A stretch of 64,000 nucleotides of DNA from NCBI RefSeq assembly GCF_014648055.1, contig NZ_BMQJ01000003.1, positions 434,001-498,000 of the forward strand, in the 5' to 3' direction. Below are positions 8,775 to 15,254 of the stretch, piece by piece. The DNA is from Streptosporangium pseudovulgare. Its GTDB lineage: Bacteria; Actinomycetota; Actinomycetes; Streptosporangiales; Streptosporangiaceae. The notes beneath the pieces are model-generated. The model worked only from the letters and a program-made list of their open reading frames with translations. It did not search any database and was not told where the DNA came from. Position numbers and translations under genes: made by a program. How positions within the stretch are numbered: the stretch's first letter is position 1; every line of letters begins with the position of its first letter.

Positions 8775-9176
8775 ATGGACGCACCAGGTTGGCGCGGCCA
8801 GGGAGACGACTCTCCCGCCCCGCCCCAGGCCAAGAGCGGGCGGAACCGGCTGATTCGCCCGTACGCTGTGACCGGCGGGAGAACCGCGCCCCGGATGCAG
8901 CTCGCGCTCGAGGCACTGGTCTCCTCGGCGACATTCGTGAGCGTGGATTCGGCTACGCTCTCCACGGAGTATCAGGCGATCATCTCGTTGTCCCAGCAGG
9001 TGCGCTCGGTCGCGGAGCTGTCGGCTCTGCTGCGCATGCCGCTGGGCGTCACCCGAGTCCTGATCGCGGACATGGCGGCCGAGGGCCTGGTGCAGATCCA
9101 CCAGCCGTCGCTGGATGCCGGAAAGCCGGATCTCAACTTGCTTGAAAGGGTGCTCAGTGGGCTTCGCAGGCTCTGA
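8775..9176 (+). CDS. cvnC: Conservon 1 DUF742 protein CvnC
   Basis: 133-residue DUF742 protein. The family signature is clear: LIRPYAVTGGRTAPRMQLALEALVS, YQAIISLSQQVRSVAELSALLRMPLGVTRVLIADMAAEGLVQIHQP, ending in LNLLERVLSGLRRL. The second half resembles a winged helix-turn-helix and may mediate protein or DNA binding; its role in the complex is not established. A GGGAGG site lies just before the ATG, 9 bp after cvnB. The 3' end overlaps the start of cvnD by 20 bases. Confidence 0.92.
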   Translation: MDAPGWRGQGDDSPAPPQAKSGRNRLIRPYAVTGGRTAPRMQLALEALVSSATFVSVDSATLSTEYQAIISLSQQVRSVAELSALLRMPLGVTRVLIADMAAEGLVQIHQPSLDAGKPDLNLLERVLSGLRRL

Positions 9177-9723
9177 CGCCGGAATGACGTCAACGAAGAT
9201 CGTCGTGGCCGGAGGATTCGGCGTCGGCAAGACGACCTTCGTCGGCGCGGTCTCCGAGATCATGCCGCTGACCACGGAAGCGGTGATGACCGAGGCCAGC
9301 GCGGAGGTCGACGACCTCTCGCACATACCGACGAAGCGGACCACCACGGTGGCCATGGACTTCGGCCGGGTCTCGCTGGACCGCGACCTGATCCTGTACC
9401 TGTTCGGTACGCCGGGTCAGCATCGGTTCTGGTTCATGTGGGACGACCTCGTCAAGGGCGCCATCGGCGCGATCGTGCTGGTCGACACCCGGAGGCTGGC
9501 CGACAGCTTCCCGGCGATCGACTACTTCGAGGAGGCAGGGCTGCCCTTCGTCGTCGCCCTCAACGGCTTCAACGGCGCGCACATCCACGCCGAGGAGGAG
9601 GTGCGGGAGGCCCTGACGATCTCCCCGCACATCCCCGTCGTCCGGACCGACGCCCGGTCCCGGGACGCGGTGAAGGCGACCCTGATCACGCTGGTGGAGC
9701 ACGTCCTCACGCTGAGGGTGTGA
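9157..9723 (+). CDS. cvnD: Conservon 1 small Ras-like GTPase CvnD
   Basis: 188-residue GTP/ATP-binding protein of the CvnD/MglA-like group. P-loop GGFGVGKTTF is near residues 15-24, the switch II region reads LFGTPGQHRFWFMWDDLVKGA, and VLVDTRRLADSFPAIDYFEE follows. The G4 base-specificity motif, NKxD in Ras, reads NGFN here (VVALNGFNGAH). The GTG at 9157 is chosen because GAAAGGG lies six bases upstream and the same arrangement exists in conservon 2; it puts the start 20 bases inside cvnC. Last gene of the conservon, followed by a strong hairpin at 9734-9787. Confidence 0.92.
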   Translation: MGFAGSDAGMTSTKIVVAGGFGVGKTTFVGAVSEIMPLTTEAVMTEASAEVDDLSHIPTKRTTTVAMDFGRVSLDRDLILYLFGTPGQHRFWFMWDDLVKGAIGAIVLVDTRRLADSFPAIDYFEEAGLPFVVALNGFNGAHIHAEEEVREALTISPHIPVVRTDARSRDAVKATLITLVEHVLTLRV

Positions 9724-9733
9724 CACGAGTCAC

Positions 9734-9787
9734 GGGCCCCGTCCCGGACCGCCGGGCCGTACGGCTCCGCGGTCCCGGGCGGGGCCC
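9734..9787 (+). terminator. Strong hairpin after conservon 1
   Basis: Inverted repeat with 19-base arms (9734-9752 and 9769-9787; outer eight bases GGGCCCCG/CGGGGCCC) that pairs with only two mismatches around a 16-base loop, beginning 10 bases after the cvnD stop. No U-tract follows, as is common in GC-rich actinobacteria. It separates conservon 1 from the monooxygenase gene. Confidence 0.65.
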
Positions 9788-9859
9788 CTGCCGTAACCCC
9801 GCGGCCCGCGGCCCCGATGACGAATGGGTTCCGGAAAACCGGCGCGAACGGGGAGAGTC

Positions 9860-11116
9860 ATGCGCGTACTGGTGATCGGCGGAGGTATCGGCGGTCTCAC
9901 CGCGGCCCTCAGCCTGCACGCCGCGGGGATCGGCTGCGTGGTCGCCGAGTCGGTTCCGGATCCGAGGCCGCTCGGCGTCGGGATCAACCTCCAGCCGCAC
10001 GCGGTCAGGGAGCTCACCGAGCTCGGGCTGGGCGGCGAGCTGGCGGCCATCGGCGTCCCGACCGCCCGCCAGGTCTACGCCGACCGCTTCGGCAACGTGA
10101 TCCTGTCGCTGCCCCGGGGCAGGGCCGCCGGCTACCGCTGGCCGCAGTACTCCGTCCACCGCGGTGAGCTGCAGATGTCGCTGCTCGCCGCGGTCCGCGA
10201 GCGGCTCGGCGAGCGGGCGGTCATGACCGGCCTGGTCTTCGAGGACCTCGCCGAGGGGCCGGACGGGGTCACCGCCTCGCTGCGGGACGCCCGCACCGGC
10301 GAGCCGGTACGGATCACCGCCGACGCGCTCGTCGGCGCCGACGGCCTGCACTCGGCCGTGCGGGCCAGGCTGCACCCGTCCGGCGGGCCGCTGCTGTGGA
10401 GCGGCATCCGGATGTGGCGGGGGATCACCCGGAGCCGCCCGTTCCTGGACGGCGCCACGATGCTGATCGCCGGCTCCAACCGCTCGTGCAAGTTCGTCGC
10501 CTATCCCGTCTCGCCCGACCGGACCCGGATCAACTGGGTGGCCGAGGTGAAGGTCGCCGGGGGCGGCGAGGCGGCCCCCGCGGCCGACTGGACCCGCCGG
10601 GGCCGGCCGGAGGACGTGCTCGCGCACTTCGCGGACTGGAAGCTGCCCTGGTTCGACGTGCCCGGCCTGCTGTCGGGGGCCGGCCGGATCCTGGAGTACC
10701 CCATGGTCGACCGGGAGCCGCTGCCCTCCTGGGGCCGGGGCCGGGCGACCCTGCTGGGCGACGCCGCCCACCCGATGTACCCCGTCGGCTCCAACGGCGG
10801 ATCCCAGGCGGTTCTCGACGCCCGGATCCTGGCCCGCCACCTGGCGGTCCTGGGGCCCGCCGCGGGCCTGGCCGCCTACGAGGAGGAGCGGAGGCCGGCC
10901 ACCACGCCCCTGGTGCTGGCCAACCGCGAGATGCCGATGGAGCGGACCATCGCGACGGTCGCCGAACGGGCGCCGTACGGCTTCGGCGACGTCGCCGAGG
11001 TGCTCACCCCCGCCGAGCTGGCCGAGATGGCGGAGGGGCAGCGGCGCATGACGGACATGGACGTCGCGTTCCTCAACGAACGGCCCTCGTGGAGCGTCGG
11101 GAATCCGGCGACCTGA
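9860..11116 (+). CDS. FAD-dependent monooxygenase (PhzS/salicylate hydroxylase-like)
   Basis: 418-residue group A flavoprotein monooxygenase, using NAD(P)H and O2 to hydroxylate an aromatic or polycyclic substrate in the cytosol. The FAD dinucleotide fold MRVLVIGGGIGGLTAALSLHAAGI starts the protein, DALVGADGLHSAVRARL supplies the DG motif, and GDAAHPMYPVGSNGGSQAVLDARILA (about residue 300) is the second FAD motif with a YPxGxNGxSQ pattern seen in PhzS-type enzymes. The ATG at 9860 follows GGGGAGAG. A longer reading of 12 residues has no support. It lies 136 bp after conservon 1 but behind a strong hairpin, so co-transcription is uncertain. Some conservons are followed by cytochrome P450 genes; here the position holds a flavin oxygenase. 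Confidence 0.88.
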   Translation: MRVLVIGGGIGGLTAALSLHAAGIGCVVAESVPDPRPLGVGINLQPHAVRELTELGLGGELAAIGVPTARQVYADRFGNVILSLPRGRAAGYRWPQYSVHRGELQMSLLAAVRERLGERAVMTGLVFEDLAEGPDGVTASLRDARTGEPVRITADALVGADGLHSAVRARLHPSGGPLLWSGIRMWRGITRSRPFLDGATMLIAGSNRSCKFVAYPVSPDRTRINWVAEVKVAGGGEAAPAADWTRRGRPEDVLAHFADWKLPWFDVPGLLSGAGRILEYPMVDREPLPSWGRGRATLLGDAAHPMYPVGSNGGSQAVLDARILARHLAVLGPAAGLAAYEEERRPATTPLVLANREMPMERTIATVAERAPYGFGDVAEVLTPAELAEMAEGQRRMTDMDVAFLNERPSWSVGNPAT

Positions 11117-11381
11117 CCTGACGTCCGGGGAATTCCCGCGGGCCGGTGCCGGATTTCCGGCCGCCGGTTCCGCCGCCGGCCGCCGGTCGTCGATTCCGTC
11201 GTGTGCCGTGGACATTCACCGGCGGCCGGTTCGCCGCGTTTTCCGGATGACCGGCGGACATCGGATTCGTCACGATCCGGAATCAGGCGCCGGTCGGGCG
11301 GCTTAATTCAACGCCGATAGTAGAACGGGATATGAAAAACCCCGGGACCAGCACTTCCACCCCGGGGAAAGAGTTCTCTCT

Positions 11382-11401
11382 TTTTGAATGATCATTCAAA
11401 A
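11382..11401. other. Perfect 20-bp AT-rich palindrome
   Basis: TTTTGAATGATCATTCAAAA reads identically on both strands. The core TGAATGATCATTCA resembles operators of TetR/AcrR-type repressors, yet the site lies between convergent gene ends, not at a promoter. It could instead form part of a bidirectional terminator with the adjacent GC-rich palindrome. Confidence 0.6.
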
Positions 11402-11413
11402 GGCGCGATACGG

Positions 11414-11439
11414 CGCGTGCCCGTCCGGACGGGCACGCG
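11414..11439. terminator. Bidirectional terminator (26-bp perfect palindrome)
   Basis: A 13-bp arm beginning CGCGTGCCCG is repeated inverted without a loop base, ending at 11439, only 18 bp from the stop of the minus-strand ABC ATPase gene. Its place between convergent genes fits termination of both transcripts. Confidence 0.6.
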
Positions 11440-11457
11440 TCCTCACCGGCCGGGCCG

Positions 11458-12321
11458 TCAGGCCTTCGGGGCGACGGGGGCCGGCTCGGCGGTGGCCGGG
11501 TCCAGCTCGGGAGAGTCGGCCTCCGCCTCCGCCCCCGTCTCCGCCCCCGTCTCCGCGGCGGCCGGCCCGCCGCTCCGCATGCCGCGGACCAGGCGGCCGA
11601 CCTCGGCGCGCAGGTGCACGAAGTCGGGGTGCTCCCGGGTGGCGATCTGGTCGCGCGGCTCGGGGAGCTCGACCCGCAGGTCGCCGACCACCGTCGCCGG
11701 GGACTTCGACAGGACCACGACCCGGTCGCCCACGTACACGCTCTCGTCGATGTCATGGGTGATCAGCACGATCGTCATCCCGGAGGAGCGGCGGACCTGA
11801 AGCACCAGGTCTTCCAGGTCCTCCCTGGTCTGCGCGTCCACCGACCCGAAGGGCTCGTCCATCAGCATCAGGGCGGGCTTGTAGGCCAGGGCGCGGGCGA
11901 TGGCCACCCGCTGCTGCATGCCGCCCGACAGCTCCCACGGGTACTTCCCGGCCGCGGCGGGCAGGCCGACCTGCTCCAGCGCCTCCATGGCGGCGGTATC
12001 GCGGGATCTGCGGTCGCCCCCCCTGCGGCGCAGCGGGAGCGAGACGTTGTCGGCCACGGTCATCCAGGGGAACAGCGAGCGGCTGTAGTCCTGGAAGACG
12101 ATGGCCAGGTCGTCGGGGACCTTCTCCACCGGGCGCCCCTGCACGAGGACCCGGCCACCGGTGGGGCGCAGCAGCCCCCCGATCGACCGCAGCAGCGTCG
12201 ACTTCCCGCATCCGGAGGGGCCGACGACGCAGACCAGCTCGCCCTCCGCGACGGTGAGGTTCACCCCGCCGAGGGCCTGGTACGCCCCGTAGGAGTGGGT
12301 GAGGTCGCTGATCTCCAGCAT
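11458..12321 (-). CDS. ABC transporter ATP-binding protein, SsuB/TauB type
   Basis: 287-residue ATPase of a nitrate/sulfonate/taurine-type importer. Walker A GPSGCGKST is at residues 34-42, the Q-loop is in IVFQDYSRSLFPWM, the signature LSGGMQQR begins at 131, Walker B LMLMDEP lies near 151-157 and the H-loop ITHDIDE near 187. The last 35 residues are an Ala/Glu-rich tail (ETGAETGAEAEA) not needed for the fold. The ATG at 12321 begins MLEISDLTHSYG; upstream sequence in the same frame is shadow coding of the permease. It is the last gene of a four-gene minus-strand operon (binding protein, permease, permease, ATPase). Confidence 0.9.
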   Translation of the reverse strand: MLEISDLTHSYGAYQALGGVNLTVAEGELVCVVGPSGCGKSTLLRSIGGLLRPTGGRVLVQGRPVEKVPDDLAIVFQDYSRSLFPWMTVADNVSLPLRRRGGDRRSRDTAAMEALEQVGLPAAAGKYPWELSGGMQQRVAIARALAYKPALMLMDEPFGSVDAQTREDLEDLVLQVRRSSGMTIVLITHDIDESVYVGDRVVVLSKSPATVVGDLRVELPEPRDQIATREHPDFVHLRAEVGRLVRGMRSGGPAAAETGAETGAEAEADSPELDPATAEPAPVAPKA

Positions 12322-12344
12322 GTCCGGATTACCTCTTCTTGGTG

Positions 12345-13136
12345 TCAGTCGGTCTTGCGGGCGCCGCGGTGCCAGGTGAGCACGTGCCGTTCGAAGCGCA
12401 GGAACGCGGCGTTGAGCACGAAACCCAGGATCCCCAGAAGGACGATGGCGGTCCACATCGTGGGGACGTCGAGTTCGCTCTGGGCGACCAGCATGCGGTA
12501 GCCGATCCCCTCGGTGCTGCCGATGAACTCCGAGAGGATCATCATGATCAGGGCCAGCGCGACGCTGATCCGCAGCCCCGCGAAGATCTTGGGCGACGCC
12601 GCGGGGAGGATGACCCTGGTCAGCCGCCGGAACCTGGAGATCCCGAAGACCTCGCACGTCTCCAGGTACTGCCGGTCCACGTAGCGGGCGCCGTCCAGCG
12701 AGTTGAGCAGGACCGGCCAGGAGACGCCGAAGACGATGGCGGTGAGCTGGAGCGGGGTGCCGATTCCGGTCATGGTCATGAAGATCGGGATCAGCAGGGG
12801 CGGCGGCACCGAGCGGAAGAAGTGGATCAGCGGGCTGAAGACGTCGCACAGCACCGCCGAACGGCCCAGCGCGATGCCCGCCGCGATGGCGACCAGGCAG
12901 GCGCCGGCCCAGCCGGCCACCAGCCGGCCCAGGCTGGGCAGCAGGTGGTGGGCCGCCTCGTCGGTGAGGAAGACGTGGGCGGCCGGCCCGGAGAACCACA
13001 GCTCGTGCAGGCGCGCCAGGATGACCGAGGGGGGAGGGAAGTAGACGGCCTGGGCGGCGCGGGTGGACACCTCCCAGGCGACGAGGACGACCGGCAGGAT
13101 CCACAGCCAGGCGATCCGCGACACGATCGTTTTCAC
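12345..13136 (-). CDS. ABC transporter permease, SsuC/TauC type (second copy)
   Basis: 263-residue inner-membrane permease with about six transmembrane segments; the first is IAWLWILPVVLVAWEVS. The binding-protein-dependent transport signature near the coupling helix appears as GARYVDRQYLETCEVFGISRFRRLTRVILPAASPKIFAGLRISVALALIMMILSEF, with the EAA-like loop. The GTG at 13136 overlaps the stop of the preceding permease (GTGA), so they are translationally coupled. With its partner at 13133-13909 it should form a heterodimeric channel. The ATPase follows after 23 bp. Confidence 0.88.
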   Translation of the reverse strand: MKTIVSRIAWLWILPVVLVAWEVSTRAAQAVYFPPPSVILARLHELWFSGPAAHVFLTDEAAHHLLPSLGRLVAGWAGACLVAIAAGIALGRSAVLCDVFSPLIHFFRSVPPPLLIPIFMTMTGIGTPLQLTAIVFGVSWPVLLNSLDGARYVDRQYLETCEVFGISRFRRLTRVILPAASPKIFAGLRISVALALIMMILSEFIGSTEGIGYRMLVAQSELDVPTMWTAIVLLGILGFVLNAAFLRFERHVLTWHRGARKTD

Positions 13137-13909
13137 AGCGCCTCCTCCCCGGCCCGGGCCCGGTGCCAGCGGAACAGCCGGCTCTCGGCCTTGGCCAGCA
13201 GCGAGTTGACCAGCAGGCCGATGACCCCCGTCCACAGCGTGGCGGCGAGCACCACGTCCCGGCGGTTGCCCGACGAGGCCTGGGTCACGAAGACCCCGAT
13301 GCCGTCCCCGCCGGCCACCAGCTCCACGCTCACCGCGACGATGAGGGCCACCGAGGCCGCGATCCGCACGCCCGTGGTGATGAACGGCGCCGCGCTGGGC
13401 AGCGACACCAGCCGCACGACGTCGTAGGAGCCGAAGCCGAAGGAGCGCAGGGTCTCCTTGGCGAGGGGGTCGACGTCGCGCAGGCCGTACAGGGTGTTGA
13501 TGAGCAGCGGCCAGCAGGACGTGTAGACGATGAGCGCGATCTTGCCCTGCTCGCCGGACAGGAACAGGAACATCGCCAGCGGCAGCAGGGCCAGCGAGGG
13601 GATCGGCCGCAGGAACTCCACCAGCGGCCGCAGCGAGCGCTCGACGGCGGGCACGGTGCCCATCGCCATGCCGAGCGGCACGGCCACCGCGACGGCGAGC
13701 AGCAGGCCGATCGCGCAGGACGAGAGGGTGACGCCGACCTGGGAGAGGAACTCGCCGTTCGTGAGGAGCCGGGCGGCGCCGGTCAGGATGGTGGAGGCGA
13801 GGGGGATCAGGTAGGGATCGATGATCCCGGTCCGGCCGAGCGCCTCCATGACGAGGAGGAACCCCGCGACGCCGAGGACGCCGCGGAGTGCCTTTCTTGC
13901 GTTCGTCAC
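13133..13909 (-). CDS. ABC transporter permease, SsuC/TauC type (first copy)
   Basis: 258-residue permease, homologous to the next gene. The coupling region reads GLRDVDPLAKETLRSFGFGSYDVVRLVSLPSAAPFITTGVRIAASVALIVAVSVELVAG, the typical helix-turn pattern of SsuC/TauC/NrtB proteins, and hydrophobic segments surround it. Both its GTG start (overlapping the binding-protein stop) and its stop (overlapping the next permease start) use GTGA, so four genes are tightly coupled. Two distinct permeases, where many SsuABC systems use a homodimer, suggest a heterodimer like those seen in riboflavin/thiamine-precursor-type NMT1 importers. Confidence 0.88.
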   Translation of the reverse strand: MTNARKALRGVLGVAGFLLVMEALGRTGIIDPYLIPLASTILTGAARLLTNGEFLSQVGVTLSSCAIGLLLAVAVAVPLGMAMGTVPAVERSLRPLVEFLRPIPSLALLPLAMFLFLSGEQGKIALIVYTSCWPLLINTLYGLRDVDPLAKETLRSFGFGSYDVVRLVSLPSAAPFITTGVRIAASVALIVAVSVELVAGGDGIGVFVTQASSGNRRDVVLAATLWTGVIGLLVNSLLAKAESRLFRWHRARAGEEAL

Positions 13910-14895
13910 TGCGAGGGCGCCGCCACGAGGGTGGTGGCGTCGATCTTGCTCTTGGTGATCTGGAACTCGCTCAGCAGGTCGGCCACGCGCTGGATGCGGG
14001 TCGCGTTGAGCGAGGTGGAGAAGGTGCCGATCGCCATGGTCGAGGCGGCCTCGGCCGGGATCTGGGTGAAGGTCGGGATGACCTTGTTGAGCTCCTGCCG
14101 GTCGGTCGCGGCGATCTGCTGCGCCTTGCCGATCGCGCGCTGGAAGGCGGCGGCGGTCTTCGGGTACTTCGTCACCCAGTCGGCGGTGGTCGCCCAGCCG
14201 TCCAGCGGGAGGTTCTCGGTCGGGCCGGACAGGGTGTCGATCAGGAGGCGGGCGCCGAGGTCCTTCTGCGCGGCGGAGATGTAGGGCTCGGTGAGCCAGG
14301 CGGCGTCGACGGTGCCGGCCTTGAGCTGGGCGAGCTGGTCGGCGAAGGGCACCGGCACGAAGGTGACGTCGCTCGGGGCCAGGCCGTGGATCTTCAGCTG
14401 GGCGCTGACGGTGACCTCACCGAGGGCCTTGACCACGTTGACCGCGATCTTCTTGCCCTTGAGGTCCTTCGGCTCCTTGATGGGGGAGTCCTTGGTGACC
14501 ATGACGCCGTTGACCCCGGGGGCGCCCTGCTGCGACTCGGCGAGCATCTTGAGCTTGGCCATGCCGGAGTCGGTGATGGTGATCAGCGAGACGTAGCTGG
14601 TCAGGAAGGCGTCGATGCCGCCGTTGAGGATCTTCGGCATCACCGGCTGGGGGGCCTGGATGGTCTCCGTCGTGATGTCCAGGCCCTCGGCCTTGAAGAA
14701 GCCCTTCTCCTTCGCGATGAAGAGAGGGGCCGAGGAGGGCACCGGGACGACGCCGATGTTGAGCTTGGTCTTCTCCAGGCCGGCGCCGCCCGCGGCGGGC
14801 TTGGCCTCGTCGGTGCCCGAACTGCCGCAGGCGGCCAGGGCGAGAGCCGCCACAAGGCCGATGAGGGCGTTACGGACGGCACGTCCGGTCCTCAT
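13906..14895 (-). CDS. ABC transporter substrate-binding lipoprotein, SsuA/NMT1 family
   Basis: 329-residue lipoprotein that captures substrate outside the membrane and delivers it to the two permeases. A signal peptide (RNALIGLVAALAL) ends in the lipobox LAAC with Cys at residue 23. The mature part has the NMT1/SsuA pattern: LNIGVVPVPSSAPLFIAKEKGFFKAEGLDI, LAQLKAGTVDAAWLTEPYI, and a C-terminal helical domain. First gene of the operon; the promoter must lie in the 359-bp gap shared with conservon 2. Substrate is unknown: sulfonates, nitrate, aromatic acids or thiamine precursors are all possible, and the adjacent monooxygenase would fit an aromatic or sulfonated carbon source. Confidence 0.9.
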   Translation of the reverse strand: MRTGRAVRNALIGLVAALALAACGSSGTDEAKPAAGGAGLEKTKLNIGVVPVPSSAPLFIAKEKGFFKAEGLDITTETIQAPQPVMPKILNGGIDAFLTSYVSLITITDSGMAKLKMLAESQQGAPGVNGVMVTKDSPIKEPKDLKGKKIAVNVVKALGEVTVSAQLKIHGLAPSDVTFVPVPFADQLAQLKAGTVDAAWLTEPYISAAQKDLGARLLIDTLSGPTENLPLDGWATTADWVTKYPKTAAAFQRAIGKAQQIAATDRQELNKVIPTFTQIPAEAASTMAIGTFSTSLNATRIQRVADLLSEFQITKSKIDATTLVAAPSQ

Positions 14896-15254
14896 GGAGT
14901 CTCCTTAGCTGAGGGGGGAATCCGCGCTCCGCTCGTATGAGGGTCATTAGAGCCCATGTCAGAGGGGGCAGCGGCGCAACGGCGCGTCAGCTTAGCGGAT
15001 GGAGATCGTCACGCCCAGGGAGGACAGCTATATATGGGTATATCGGCCATTACACCTTAGGTGCATCTCGACCCTGTTCATGGGGATTATTCCTCTTTGT
15101 CCTATTTTTCGCGGACTCTTCTGCAAGTTTTGTCTTATTCGCCACATCAGTATGGCTATGCTCAAATAGGTCACGCTTGCCAGACGCCTCATTCGGCGTC
15201 TCGCGTTACACACGTGCATGCCCCCCATAGTCCGGTGAGAGGTAACCCAGGCCG
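14896..15254. promoter_or_regulatory. Divergent regulatory gap between ABC importer and conservon 2
   Basis: 359 bp without a gene, unusually AT-rich for the window between about 15020 and 15190. It contains TATATATGGGTATATC (15028-15043), several T-rich tracts (TTTGTCCTATTTTTCGC at 15096-15112; TTTTGTCTTATTCGCC near 15127) and a GACGCCTCATTCGGCGTC inverted repeat near 15182-15199. It must hold promoters for both divergent operons. The T-rich TTTGTCCT element is shared with the conservon 1 leader. The last 20 bases (GGTAACCCAGGCCGGTG) also resemble the conservon 1 start region. Confidence 0.5.

Larger units (their letters stand above)
11117..11457. other. Convergent gap without a gene, holding palindromes
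   Basis: 341 bp between the convergent monooxygenase and ABC ATPase genes. No reading frame here has coding character. The first 200 bp are unremarkable GC-rich sequence. The second half contains a CCCCGGG repeat pair (about 11339-11367), a perfect 20-bp AT-rich palindrome at 11382-11401 and a perfect 26-bp GC-rich palindrome at 11414-11439, listed separately. Confidence 0.7.

Noticed and set aside
12322-13104. Long N-terminal extension of the SsuB-like ATPase
   Set aside because: It is a frame-shadow of the permease gene; the ATPase domain begins at the ATG at 12321.
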